Shown here one piece after another: positions 43,801 through 56,194 of a DNA stretch of 64,000 nt (positions are counted from its first letter, which is position 1; each line of letters opens with the position of its first letter). The DNA comes from Cryptomeria japonica (lineage: Eukaryota; Streptophyta; Pinopsida; Cupressales; Cupressaceae): positions 141,094,747-141,158,746 of the forward strand of contig NC_081412.1 of assembly GCF_030272615.1 (NCBI RefSeq), given 5' to 3'. The notes beneath the pieces were generated by a model. The model worked only from the letters and a program-made list of their open reading frames with translations, had not been told where the DNA came from and did not search any database. A program made the position numbers and the translations under genes.

Positions 43801-45822
43801 ACATGTCAAAACATTTGTTTGCCTCTTGAATCAAGTAACTAAGAAGAATTTGTTAGTAAAACAGAAAGATTGGAAGAAGCATAAAAAGAAAGAATGTTAG
43901 TTGACTACATGAATAGGAAGAATGAATAAGTTGATCCAAGAAAAAGATGCTTGATGAAAGAATTGGTTCACACCACAAACAACAAACAAAGAAAATGATC
44001 ATGCTCATCATGGTTGCTCTAGTCACTTGTGGACATCCTTGAGTAGCATAGTAACATGACTTATCGCCAATTGATAAAAAGATAAAGACCAAATAGGAAA
44101 AAATCCAGAGCCATACTAATTTGTACCTTCATTTTAATTGCTTGATGTAATGGTTGATAATGTCTGGTTTCAGAAAGTGTGGACCCCGTTTAAGACTGAC
44201 TTGTCTGGTTTTGAGTGTATCTTCTTCTGTTTAAGACAAGATAATGATCACTTGATATGGATAGTTGATATGATTGATAAGATAGTTTGATTGGTTGATT
44301 GCAAATGTTTGACAACATAGTTTTATCCTTTGCGAACTTTGTGTGAAGTGTTTGCTAGATATCTTCTAGGGTGTTTGATTCTTGTGAGACATTTTATTGC
44401 AAGTTTTTTATTATATTTTTTAGTTCTTTTTCAAGATCTTTTTCGATGTTTTTGGGTTTTTTTAGGATCACATTCCAATGTTTTTGGTTGATTTCTTCCG
44501 TTTTTCGATGTTTTTGTTGTTTGTTCAAGTCATTTTCTAATTTTTAGAGATTTAATTTTTAGGACTTTTTAAGGACTTTTTATGATTTTTTTAGGTCTTT
44601 TTATGATTTTTAGGATTTTTCAGGACTTTTTTTTATGATTTTTTAGGACTTTTTAATTATTTTTCAGGACTTTTTATGAATTTTAGGATTTTTTCAAGAC
44701 TTTTTATGTTTTTAAGGATTTTTTCAGCTATGCCCTCGGTATGTAGACCTGCTATGACATGATGATCTACAAAATGCATGTGGAGACAATGAAATTTTTG
44801 ACATGAAGCTTATGCTAATGCAAGATGCTAGATGAAGGTACATTTCCAAGGATGATTGTATGTGCTTATCATTCTGTCATACACTGATTGAAATAAAGGT
44901 ATGAGACTTTTCAAAGATAGGAGTTCAATCCGTTCTCAAAAGGGCTAGGATGGAGACACGGAAAACTTCCCCACCACTTCTTGAAAATTTGATCTTATGT
45001 TGCCCATGTGTGTGCAATTGAATTTATTCTGATTCTTCAAACCATTAGGGACCCTTAGAATCCTATGCGACTAGCTACATGAGTTATTATAACTTCAAAA
45101 GCATCCTGGATAGAGCCTCACTACTAGTTGGACATCTATAACCCCAGTGAGGTTGTACAATGTAATCTCTCAAATATTGATCCATTGCCAGCAAAAGTTT
45201 ATAACCCTGATGGAGTTACTCACATGTTCCCATAGCCAAGCTTTTAATGCATGATATTTCAGTTATATATATTTGCTTCTTTTGCCTTGATATGGAATTT
45301 GGCATATCTCTTTTTCTTTTTCTTTTATATTCTTTTCCTTGGCTTGATGTAAGTAATGAAACTTACATAGGTGTGACAATTATAGCGGCGTTGAAGCAAA
45401 ATTTTGGATTTTTCACTAGCCACATGATCAACTAGGTCCCTATAGTGACTTAGAGCAAATGATTAATGTGAGATATAGAGAAATTGGTAGACTTCGGGTA
45501 ACAAGGTTCAATAGTGAAATCTCTACCCAACCAAAGATAAATCTCAATCATAAGGTGACATTGAAGATGAATCACCTATGACTTTGAAGAACTTCATGTA
45601 CAAATATCTAAAAAATGAGACAACCTTCACTCCTTTCAGTGCAGACAAGTGAATAAATCATATAATCTCCTTTCTTTATTGGTGCAACTATATGGGAATG
45701 CAAAGACTATATGCTATGAAAATTGTGAATGCGATGTGTTTAGAAAAGAAACTATATGCAATGCAATGCTGAAAAAAAATGATATGTAGATGCAGAAAGT
45801 GAAATCTAAACTAACCTAGCCC
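43801..45822. other. Non-coding 3' region beside E8
   Basis: No gene supported. It includes the T-rich tandem array at about 44400-44730. Such long non-coding stretches between integrase and 3' LTR are usual for Tat/Ogre elements, but I found no LTR to close the element. Confidence 0.4.
44400..44730. repeat. T-rich tandem array, AGGACTTTTTATGATTTTT-like unit
   Basis: A unit of about 18-22 bases, with GGACTTTTT and ATGATTTTT alternating, recurs many times with variation. Confidence 0.8.
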
Positions 45823-46938
45823 TTAGATGTAATATCGTTTAAGGTGCACGTTGTTCAAAGGATATGAGAATGGATATCCTTCCATTGTTGTCAAGTTACA
45901 AGCACCATTTCCAATGACCCTTGTTATTACAAAAGGAACCAACCAATTAGGCTCAAATTTTCTTGGTTTTTCTTGTTCCACTAGGTCCCTTTGATTCTCC
46001 TTAAGAACGATATCCCCCACTTCAAAGAAGTGTGGTCTTACTCTTTTGTTATAGCTTTGTCTTAATCTATTTTGGTAACCTTGTAAATGGTTTAGAGCGC
46101 TTTGTCATTTTTCATCCAATAGTTCTAGCTCTTGCAAACATGTGACTCTATAGTCTTCTTTCGATATGATATTCTTTAGGGGGACTCTTAGCGATGGAAA
46201 TTATACCTCAATAGGAAAAATGGCTTTTGAACCATATACTAAAGAGTATGGTGTAGCACCAATAGCTGTGTGTACACCTATTTGATAAGCCTAGAGTGTT
46301 GGATTTAGTTGAAGGTGTCAATCTCGTCCTGCGTCATTGACAACTTTCTTTAAGATTTTCAATATTGTTTTGTTTGTTGCCTCATCTTGATTGTTTCTTT
46401 GGGGATAGTAAGGAGTAGAAAAAAATTATTGAATGTGGAACTAGTTGCAAAGTTCACTCACTTCTTAGTTTTTAAAAGGTCGCCTATTATCTATAATGAT
46501 GTATACGGGGACTCTGTATCCGCAGATGATATATTTCAAGATGAATTTAGCTATCTGTTTTCCTATGGTGTAAGTTATAGGGATTTCCTCGACCCATTTA
46601 GTAAAATATTAGTAACTGTGAGCATTAAATTATGTCCATTGGAGGAGGTAGGGTTTATCTTTCCCACAAGATTTAGTCCCCATTGTGAGAACAACTATGG
46701 TGATGTAATTGGTTGAAGATCTTGGGCAGGTGCATGGATTGATCATGTCTCCATGTATCTGACATTGTCTATATTTTTGTACATACTTGTAAGCATCCTT
46801 CTCCATTGTTTGCCAATAATATTCCGTTCTTAGTAGTTTCTTGGCTAATGCAGGACCAGAAGAGTAAGCACAACATATTCCATTGTGAATCTCTTTAAGA
46901 GCTATTTGTGCCTCTTCAAAATTTAGGCAGCGAAGCAA
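45823..46938 (-). pseudogene. E8 integrase, broken
   Basis: The zinc-binding domain is clear at 46630-46938 (EIHNGICCAYSSGPALAKKLL, YYWQTMEKDAYKYVQKYRQC). The C-terminal end reads FEPNWLVPFVITRVIGNGA and LNNVHLKRYY at 45823-46020. The catalytic core between them is full of stops and not readable as DDE. Confidence 0.8.
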
Positions 46939-47836
46939 AGTACCATCTAAGCCTTTCCTTTATAGAGTATCAATAATGATTATATGTTTGGATATCTTTC
47001 GAATAAGAGTCTTTCATTGATTGCATGAGAGGTGAGGAGAGATGTATTTGATCATGTAAATATGCATATATTTCTCTATACCAGGGAGATTCAAGTCCTA
47101 CTATCATACATACGTACTCAGAAGAGGGAATTTTGTATGTTGGTACCATGAGTTGTTCTACTATAAACTCAAAGTGAGTTCCATTGTTGGGCATATCCAA
47201 GAGAGATCCTACTGTCACCATAGCATCAACTGCCTTGTTTTGTATTCTTGGGATTTTCTCAAATGTCACATTGGTGAAGTATTGTTTGTATTCTTCCACC
47301 AATTGTTTGTAAGGTTTTAGCTTATCATCTTTAGTATTATAATCATCATTCACTTGATTGATAATAAGTTGGGAATCTCCATAGACATGTAACTATATTA
47401 TTTTCCATTGTACAACAAATGTACAAAGTCCTATGACTAGGGCTTCATATTCAGCTATATTATTGGTACATGAGAAGCTAATTCCGAATTATTTTGGAAT
47501 GGATTCCCCTTGAGGAGTAATGAAGATAATTCCTACTCCTGCTTCGTGATTGGTGTATGACCCATCAAAATAAAATTTCCAACATGTGGATGCCAAGAGT
47601 GAAAACACTGACTCATCGGGAAAGTCTACTACCAATGGATGGTTGTCTTGTATAGGTGCCTCTGCCAATTGATCAACTATATTTTGACCTTTGATTTGTT
47701 TTCTATCAACATATTCTATGTCAATTTCACTCAAGATCATGACCCACTTGGCCAGTCTTCCAGTTAATGTTGATCTACTCAAAAAGTACTTGAGAGGATA
47801 AAAATGTCTAATGAGATGGACTTTATGACTCAACAT
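46939..47836 (-). pseudogene. E8 second RNase H-like domain and linker
   Basis: After the RT-RNase H and a linker, a second RNase H opens with WKFYFDGSYTNHEAGVGII near 47520-47585. Near 47330-47390 is YGDSQLIINQVNDDY, followed by KAVDAMVTVGSL. This additional plant-type RNase H is the hallmark of Tat elements. A TAG stop and frame changes separate the pieces. Confidence 0.8.
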
Positions 47837-49031
47837 GTAGTGTCTAAGGTTCTGGGATGCAAATATAACTACTAAACATGCTCATTCTATAGGGTTATAG
47901 TTGAGTTAATATCATTTGAGTGTTCTACTGATGTAGTAGATATCTCTCTCTTTACCTTGTTCATCATGTTGTGCCAAAAGGGCACCCAAAAAGGAATTTG
48001 TTGTGGATATGTACAATAGCAATGACTTTCAATGTATTGGTGGGACCAAGATAGGTTTTGATAAAATATATTCTTTTAATGCTTGAAATGTCTCCTGAAA
48101 TTGTTCTATCCATTTGAAGGTTACACCTTTCTTCAGAAGGTGTTGAAATGGTTGGCACTTGTCTTCCAATTGTGCAATGAAGTGCCTTATGGACTTTAAT
48201 CTCCCTTGAAAACTTCTCAATTGTTTAAGTGTGGATGGTTTTGGCATTTCTAGGATAGATTTCACCTTTTCAGAACCTATTTCAATGCCTCTATTGGATA
48301 AAATGAATCTCAAGAGTTTACTAGATGTTACGCCAAACACACACTTCTTTGGGTTGATTTGAACTTTGTATTGCTCAAGCATGTCAAAGTTTTAGTTAGG
48401 ACATTCAGATTATCATTCCAAGTTTTTTATTTGGCCAACAGGTCGTCTACATAATCTTCCATTATATCATGTATTATGTCATGAAACAGGGTGGTCATTG
48501 CTATATGATAAGTGGTGCCGACGCAAATGACATTACATTCTAGCAGTATGTTCCCCAAGGGCAAGTGAAAGATGTTTTATGTTGGTCTTTTGGTGCAATC
48601 CTGGTTTAATTATAACCCAAAAAACCATCCATGTGTGATAGCATCTCATTTCTTGTTGTTAGATCTATAATCATATCTATGCTAGAGAGTGGGAAATCAT
48701 CCTTGGGACAAGCTTTGTTTAAGTCCCTAAAGTCGGTACAAATTCTTATACCTCTAGTGGGTTTAGTCACTGGTACTAAGTTCAAAATCCACTCTGCATA
48801 GCCTATGGGTCGAATAAAACCCACATCTAACAATTTTTGTAGTTCAAATTTGACTAATAGGGCTATTTGAGGATGCATCTTCTTGGGCTTCTTCTTGTAT
48901 GCTTTCACTCCCGGTAGCAATGGCAAATGATGCAAGACCAATTCAGGGTCCAATCCTGGTATATCAACATACGACCATGCAAAGTTGATTGGTCGTTGCA
49001 TGAATAATTGAATACATTTCTCTTTTTTCAT
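47837..49031 (-). pseudogene. E8 reverse transcriptase and first RNase H
   Basis: RT: VPVTKPTRGIRICTDFRDLNKACPKD at 48700-48790, the catalytic box YVDDLLA near 48432-48453, then VQINPKKCVFGV and the thumb (LEMPKPSTLKQLRSFQGRL). The first RNase H follows, with stops after FKWIEQFQETFQALKEY. The stretch between HMDGFLGYN and YVDD is frameshifted. It copied element RNA when alive. Confidence 0.85.
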
Positions 49032-50627
49032 GGGGTTTAAAGACTTATCTAGGTGTATTTTATATACAGTCTCAACGTCTCCAATGTTGACTTCTTATGT
49101 TTCTTCTACTAGTAGTGTTGATTATTATTTATCTATAAGAAGATTATCTAGTCTGTTTGTAGTGGCATTTTCTATTTCATCCACATCTTTTGGATTAGAA
49201 GAGGATCTTGCTTCTCCAAAGTAGGCAACTCTGCCAAATCTATTGCAAAACTGGCTTTGTGCTCTTCATAGGGAAATCCATCCCTAGCACCTAAGAACTC
49301 AACTATAGCCTCATCATTTTGGAACCAATCCAACTGTGGTGGTTCTTCTTGCCCCTAGTCTATTAGGTGAGGATGCATAAGACAAAGGTTTTTGTCTTCA
49401 TTAGGAGGAGATGATGCTGACATCATGTAGATCCTGTTGTCAAATACATACTTGATTGGCTTTTGATTAACTTGTTTATCCTCATATTCAATGCCATCAT
49501 CCACACATGGTTGATTGTCATAGGCTCTAAATGCTGAATATGTGCTACAACTATGGAGAGATAAGAATTTATAGTCATGGAAACTAGTTATACTCTCAAT
49601 ATGTGTCTCTTTGTTTGATCCATCTTCATTGATTTCATCAACTTCTTCAATGGGAGAGAGATGAGTTTTAGCAGTGTTGATGATAAAGGGGAGAGTTTCT
49701 TGACTTTTAGATCCTTCTTCTATGATAGAAGCTTCATTTAAGGCTTGTATGATAAAGGCAATATGGAATTACCTTCTCTAGCTGGTACTATGTTTGTTTC
49801 TCTTGGTGTGTTGGTTGATGATGATGGTGCCAAGTGAGTATTTGATTCATCTGCTGGTGCAAGTCATGTTTCTATCACCACATAAACATGTGATGTCAGT
49901 GCCAAGGTAATCATTGACATGTTGTTATGACTTCGTGACTCAAGATCTTCATCCTCATTTGTGAGTAAAACTATTGTTCGTAAATTTTGGATGACCAGAG
50001 TATCTAGTCCAGATGTTCTTCTTTTTCTTGTCAGGATAGTATATCCTAAGCCCCAATTCTTTGGATTTTTTGATGGTAATATGGGCTCTGTGATGCCTTG
50101 AGCATGTTCCCTCAATCCTATTATGTCTCATAACCATGTCTTTGCAACATCTTGAATCCATTGCCATATTGTTCCAAAGGGAGTTTAACATTTGAGTTAT
50201 CATCTTCTTCTTTATAGTGCCAACTGTTGACATCTTCTTCTAAGGATTCTTCATTGAGTTCTCCCCATCTTATGAAAGAGAAAGAGTCTAAGAATTATAC
50301 TATTTCCTTTCCTTTATCTTTACTTGTCAAGTTCAGTAATTCTCTCCGAAATGATCTAGGAGACAATTGTCCTATTGATAATGTTTCGAAACAAGAATAT
50401 TCACCATACTCTTCATACTTAATTTGGAGAGGTGGTGTTGTAGGTGTGCGAGATGATGATGTTGGTGCATTTGAAATTTTTAGAGATTCCATCTGCATGA
50501 TGAGTGAAGTCGCTTGATTGATAGGGACTTGATTGTTCATGCTTTCTCTCAAGTAGTTATAATGCTGAAAAGGATTCGGATCGCCATGTATTGTGATCTC
50601 AATGTCGTTATAAGGGAATCTAATACA
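49032..50627 (-). pseudogene. E8 protease-RT linker region
   Basis: About 1.6 kb of low-conservation coding sequence, full of stops, between protease and RT. Short pieces such as TSSSRTPTTPPLQIKYEEYG (50295-50552) are the sort of linker seen in Tat polyproteins. No domain recognised. Confidence 0.5.
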
Positions 50628-51137
50628 CTAGTGGAAATTTGATGGCACCATCTGCATGGCATGTATCCATGAGTGACCTAGTAGCATATTATATCCCAAC
50701 TCTTGGTCTAGAACTTGGAATGTGATATCTATGGTAACAGGTCCTACTTTGACAGTTAAGGTCGCTACACCCTTGGATGGGTGTTCTTCATAATCATAAG
50801 CTTTAATGTTGATTCTCTTGGTAGGATCAATATGATATTGTGAGTAACCCAAAGCTTTGAATGGGTTTAAAGTGAATGTGTCGAGTCCAACTCCACCACC
50901 TATTAGCACGCTTCTGACTTTCTTTCTATGAACAAAAAATTCTAGGTGAATAGGATCATTATGCATGGGCCTATATGTCGGTACATCCTGCTCTGTGAAT
51001 GCTACCTTGGAAGCAACTAGGTTTCTAACCATGGATTGGAATGCATTTTCATCTATGTCGCGGGCAACAAAAGATTCTTGGAGAGCCTTATCTAAGATCA
51101 CCTTGTGAGTTGAGGAGATTCGAAGCAACTTAAACAA
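50628..51137 (-). pseudogene. E8 aspartic protease with altered active site
   Basis: A retropepsin fold is visible: HLEFFVHRKKVRSVLIGGGVGLDTFTLN, ITFQVLDQELGYNMLLGHSWIHAMQM. Relatives have an Asp in VLIDGG; here it is Gly, so catalysis would be lost. The frame is open for 169 residues. Confidence 0.8.
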
Positions 51138-51835
51138 TGAAATTTGGGTCGGGGTCTTTCTTAGCTAGTCAACCACATTATATTTTCCTGTTGGTGGAGA
51201 AGGATTAGGCGACACCCCTTGCAATGTGACCTTAGATCTATAGGTGACAATTACACAATCTTGGTTCCTTGGGTTGATTATAATTGTGGTCATTATTTCA
51301 TCTCCTGCACTGATTGCATTAATTGTATAATCATATGCTACATTGGTATAGTTTGGAATGTTATTCTATGTCCTTGAGCTAGAATATTTTCCTTTGTCAT
51401 GCTTAAGAAAAGGGTCCTTGAATATGGTATGATATGTGTTGGTTGATCCCTTGTTAGCATCTACGGTAATGCCACCTTGATCAATGAGGTCTTGTATCAT
51501 ATTTTTGAGTTTATAACAACTTGTTGTTTTATGGCCTTTGGCACAATGGTACTCACAACATTCATTGTCATTCCACCAAGCGGGTTTGAATGGACCTGGT
51601 TCATATGGTATAACTTCTAGTAGAGTGACCACATTGGTTTATATCAAAAATTTAAGAGTGGATTCAATTGGTTCTTCAAGGGGTGTATCATTCCTTCTAG
51701 GTATACTAACCCTTGGAGGTCTTTGATTACCATATTGAACTCCATTTGGATTTGCTTATATTGTACTATTACCTTGAGATTGATTTCTATTGGAGACAAA
51801 AGAATCAACTGGTCCTTGAAGTGACACCACTAGTT
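51138..51835 (-). pseudogene. E8 gag C-terminus
   Basis: A CHHC-type zinc motif, CEYHCAKGHKTTSC, near 51515-51560 is followed by YKLKNMIQDLIDQG, which closely parallels E3's CFALKGKIQDLINN. Upstream is a linker (RRNDTPLEEPIESTLKFL). The capsid part is cut off at 51835 by E9. Confidence 0.78.
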
Positions 51836-53026
51836 TGTTGGATATTGTTGCTGCTAGGATATGTTGTTGTTATTGATGTCAACATATTCCCATGTTTTGG
51901 TGTTCAGTGTTCAGTGTTCAGTGTTGCAGTGTTATGGTGTTTGTTCAATTATGCTCCGGTATGATCATATCTTTGTTTGCAGATTTGGGAGTGTTTGGGA
52001 TGTTCATGTGTATCTTCATTTTAGATGGTTCATGATTTGATGCTCCATAAGATACCTTTCTTGTTTGAGTTGCTAATGCTAAGTGTTCTTCACTGTTAGC
52101 GTGTTGATTGATGAAGATTTGAATAAGTGGTGTTGGTGCAACTGTTGCAGATGGTTCTAACATGCTTGTTCATGTTTCCTAATCATGTCCTATTTCTTTT
52201 GGTGATCTGCATTGATCATTGTGTGTGTTCTTTATGATCTTATGGGTCTAGTGATATTATTCATGCTATGTGGTATTTTTGGTAGTGTAACATGTTGCGG
52301 TTGATCTTGGTGAGATTTTTGGTGGTGGTGTGTGATCAAGGAGTTGATTTAGGTTCATGCTATGTTGTTTATGACATTGTATTGGTCTGGTGGTCGATTT
52401 ATGTATTGTGTGATGTAATTTTGTAATTAGGTGTTAAGGGTTTAACTGACCTTGTAGTCAAGGTTGATGATTTGTATAAATGGGTGAAATATTCATGTAA
52501 TTTGGGTATGGGTGTTGAGTCTGCATTATCAAAGAGTAGTGTATGTGCGATAAAGTGAATTCATCTTTTAGTGTGGTGTATTAAGCAAAGATTGGTGAAG
52601 GGAAGGCATATGAGCTTAATCGAAACTTTCATCAAGCATTAGCAAATGCTATTTTTGCAGTTCATCCTAATCGGATTGTAGTCCAAATTTATTTGTAAGG
52701 TAGTGAACCTTCTCTGAGTGTTGTAGCCTTCTGGGTCATTGCAATTTAAGCATTGAGATCTAGGTAGTTTGCCTAAATGTTGTGCATTCCCCATTATAAT
52801 ATTTACACATACTACTGCAGAGTATCATCTTATTGTGGGTAGGTTCCCACCGTGGTTTTTCCCTTAACTGGGTTTTCCACGTCAAAAATATTGGTTTTAT
52901 GAGTGTTGTTATTGTTGTTATCTTTCTTTTTGTTGCAGTTGATCAGATCTAAGATTGTGCTTAATTTGTTTGATCTGGTGAAAACTGATTCACTCCCCCT
53001 CTCAGTTTTCCTTGTTGTTGCCAACA
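51836..53026 (+). repeat. E9 5' LTR (about 1191 bp)
   Basis: Starts TGTTGGATATTG and ends TTGCCAACA. It carries CCACCGTGGTTTTTCCC near 52848, GGGTTTTCCACGTC near 52870 and TTCACTCCCCCTCTCAG near 52989. A triple TTCAGTG repeat lies near 51902-51926. Confidence 0.85.
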
Positions 53027-53028
53027 AG

Positions 53029-53040
53029 TCGTATTAGAGC
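53029..53040 (+). promoter_or_regulatory. E9 primer-binding site, mutated
   Basis: TCGTATTAGAGC, two bases inside the LTR, differs from TGGTATCAGAGC at two positions. Confidence 0.75.
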
Positions 53041-53079
53041 TAGATCCTCGGGAAGAAGCTTAACCACTTGTGGAGATCT

Positions 53080-54089
53080 GGGATGGAAACCCATGGTTCA
53101 AGGGGAGTCCTAGATTTGATGGAAATAATTATATTGTATGGAAGGACTTGATGGAAGTTCATTTGAAGTGTCTTATAGAAGATTATTGGAAGATTACAAA
53201 GAATGTCTACAATTTTCCTCTGAATTGACCTATTACTGTTGATAAAATCAAGGAAGGTGAACATAACATAAGGGCTAAGGAAGTGTTGTTGAGTGCCTTG
53301 ATTGATTCAGAGATGACTAATGTAATGTATTTAAAGACTACACATGAGATATGGAAAAAGCTAGAGGTCTTGTATGAAGGAGATGCACAAGTTAAAGTTG
53401 CTAAGTTGTAGAGTTTGAAGGGAAACTATGAGACATTGAAGATGGGCTACGATGAGAATATAAATTCCTTTATAGCTAAAGTGAATGAACTTGTTATGAA
53501 CATCAGATGTGCTGGTGGAGCTCTTGAGGAAGATGAGATTGTTGCTAAGGTGCTGAGATCCTTGCCTTCTTCTTACAAAGCTAAAGTTGTTGCTATTGAT
53601 GAGATTCAAAGTGTGACCACTGTGACAAGAGATATGTTGGTTGGTAAGCTAGGTACATTTGAGTTGAGCAACTTTGGAGAATCACATAGTAAATCTAAGA
53701 CTGTATTTAAATCCTTTGTGTTTGGGAAGAAACTGTATGATTCGGGAGAGACTTCATCTAGGGTTTCTAGATATGAAAGAGAGATGAGAGAGATGGAAGA
53801 GAAGGAAAGAGAGTTGGATGAGCTTGAAGCACTTATTGCTCGAAGATTACCTAAGAGAGTCGGTAAGTATGATGGAAAGATACCTTTGAAATGTTTTCCT
53901 TGTAATAAGATAGGACATTTTGCTTCAAGGTGTCCTAAAATAATTTCTAAGTATGATAAGCATGAAAGACATGATGCATTTGATACGCATGATAGATATG
54001 AAAAGTATGATAAGTATGACAAGCCCTATAAGCCTAACTGGAAGTACAAAATTAGAAGGGATGCTGTTATGTTGCTGATGAAGGTGTGA
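53080..54089 (+). pseudogene. E9 gag
   Basis: The frame can be followed from GSPRFDGNNYIVWKDLMEVH near 53110 to the zinc knuckle CFPCNKIGHFASRC near 53890-53935. A TGA near 53225 and a TAG near 53407 interrupt it. From 53415 it is open for 224 residues. The end is rich in Asp, Lys and Tyr (HDRYEKYDKYDKPYK). Confidence 0.86.
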
Positions 54090-54591
54090 TAGATGAGGAA
54101 TCAGACAATGGGAATTTAGGAGATGAATTTGTATTCATTGCTATCAAGGAAGATGATCTAGTACTAGTGAATCCTACAAGCTGCACTATTGAGGAGAAAT
54201 ATTTTGCTTCTAAGATTGAAGATAAAGATGAATGGGTAATTGACAATGGTTATTCACAACAAATGACAAGTGATAAAGTGAAATTGTGAATATGGAAAGG
54301 TATAATGGTGGTATAGTAAGTTTTGGGGATGACAAAGCTTGTGTGATTTGTGGTAGAGGTTCTATATCTTTTGATGGTAAGAATAATACTGATAATGTCT
54401 TATATGTTGAAGGTTTAAAGCATAATTTGTTGAGTGTTGGACAGATGGTTGACAAAAGATATGATTTGCAATTCAAGAATGGTAAATTCAAGATTCTAAA
54501 TGCCCCCAGTATAGAGGTTGCAATAGGGACTAAAACTAAAGGTAATATCTTTCACTTGAATGCCAGTGAAAAAAGTTGTTTGATTGCTTAG
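54090..54591 (+). pseudogene. E9 protease segment
   Basis: The active-site region reads EWVIDNGYSQQMTSD, where relatives have IDSGCS, so the Asp is kept but Ser is changed to Asn. YVEGLKHNLLSVGQM follows. A frame change near 54288 separates the two pieces. Confidence 0.8.
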
Positions 54592-55403
54592 ATAGATGAA
54601 AGTTGGTTGTGGCATAGAAGGATGTGTTATATTAATTTTTATTGCATGATAAGGATAAGTTATACTCAAGTTGTTAGAGATTTGCCTAAGATTGTGAGGC
54701 CCTCTAATCCGATATGTAAAGAATGTTAGTTGGGAAAACAAACAAGAACTTCATTTAACAATAATCTATATACATCTAATGGTTTATTGGATCTTGTGCA
54801 TACTGACTTGTGTGGTATTACAAGAGTAGGAAGCATGCAGGGTGACAGGTATTTCATGTTGTTGATTGATGACTACTCTAGAATGATGTGGGTGACTTTT
54901 CTAAGGTAGAAATTAGAAGCATTGGAGAAATTTAAGATATTAAAAGCAAAGGTGGATACTGAGACATGGTTGAAGCTGAAGTGTCTAAGATCTGACAGAG
55001 GAGGAGAATTCACATCCGGTGAGTTTGATACATTTTTTGAGAGGAATGGAATTAGAAGACAATTTTCTGCTCCTAGAACCCCTAAACAAAATGGAGTTGT
55101 TGAAAGAAAGAACATAACAATCTTGGATGTTGCTAGAACGATGTTGATTGAAGGAAATGTTATGAAAACCTTTTGGAAAGAAGTTGTTAGCACTGTTGTT
55201 TACACATTCAATTGGGTGCATATAAAAGGTTATCTGGTAAGACTCCTTATGAGATATGGTTTGATCATGTTCCTACAGTTAGATATTTCAAAGTTTTTGG
55301 AATCAAATGTTATATCAAAAGAGATGAGGATATAGGAAGGTTTGATGCAATATGTGATGAAGGAATCTTCTTGGGATATTGTACTAAGAGAAAGGCCTAC
55401 TGA
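54592..55403 (+). pseudogene. E9 integrase
   Basis: The core reads LIDDYSRMMW (first Asp), RSDRGGEFTSGEF (second Asp; relatives have DNGGEF) and QNGVVERKNITILD (Glu). The zinc domain upstream has TAG stops near 54589 and 54727. A one-base shift near 55212 moves the C-terminal part (KTPYEIWFDHVPTVRYFKVFG) to another frame. Confidence 0.85.
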
Positions 55404-56194
55404 TGCTACAATAAGAGGTTGAAGAAGATAGTGGAAAGTGAAAATGTGAAGGTTGATGAATGTCATGAGAAGCAGATCAGAGCATGCAGATATGAGATTG
55501 ATGATTAGGATATTGTTTTTAAAGCCTACACAGACTGAGATCCTGAAGAAAAATGATCTAGTAGAGATAGTTAATTTGAATATTGTTGTTGCCAGTGAAG
55601 AAGTTCAAGAGCCTGAGAATCATAACAATATGAAGACTCCAAGGTATGTGAAATTGAATCATTTTGAGAATCAGATTATTGGTGCTAAGAAAAAAGGTGT
55701 GATGACTAGAAGAAGACTAATTGCTGAAGAGATATGTCTGGTTTCTAAGATTGAGCCTAAATATGTTGCTAAAGCATGTAAGGATGAGAACTAGATAAAA
55801 TCTATGGAGGAAGAGTTGAATCAGATTAACAAGAACAACACATGGGAGCTTGTTTTGAGACCTAAAGACAAGAATGTGATTGGTACTAAATGGGTGTTCT
55901 AGAATAAATTGAATGAAGCCATTGAAGTGGTAAGAAATTAAGCAAGATTGGTATGTAAAGGATGCTCTCAGATGAAAGGTATTGATTATGCAGAAATTTT
56001 TTCTCCTGTAGCTGGAATTGAAGTTGTTTGGTTATTGCTTGCATAAGCTGCTTATAAGAATTTAAAGGTGTATTAGATGGATGTCAAGTCAACCTTTTTG
56101 AATGGAGATCTTGAGGAGGAAGTCTAGATTGAGTAATTGAAAGGATTTTTATTATCAAATGAAGTGGTATGCAGATTGAAGAAAGCACTCTATG
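55404..56194 (+). pseudogene. E9 linker and N-terminal reverse transcriptase
   Basis: After the linker, RT begins with NNTWELVLRPKDKNVIGTKWVF near 55840 and includes IDYAEIFSPVA, MDVKSTFLNGDLEEEV and VCRLKKALY. Stops occur near 55901, 55939, 56044, 56075 and 56125. The reading stops in the middle of the YGLKQAP motif because E10 is inserted at 56195. Confidence 0.83.

Larger units (their letters stand above)
45823..51835 (-). mobile_element. E8: Tat/Ogre-type Ty3-gypsy element, cut by E9
   Basis: On the minus strand the order is gag end, protease, linker, RT, RNase H, a second RNase H-like domain, integrase. Two RNase H regions plus a long gag-RT spacer point to the Tat lineage. Many stops and shifts are present. 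E9's LTR begins at 51836 inside gag, so the 5' half lies beyond E9 or is lost. The left end and 3' LTR are not defined. Confidence 0.85.

Noticed and set aside
51945-52163. Minus-strand ORF of 72 residues
   Set aside because: It lies wholly inside the E9 5' LTR and has no conserved domain; a chance frame.
56187-56194. An 8-bp target duplication (hAT-like) around E10: ACTCTATG versus ACACTATG
   Set aside because: It needs one mismatch, while the 5-bp CTATG is exact and agrees with TG...CA ends. The element ends also do not look like hAT termini.
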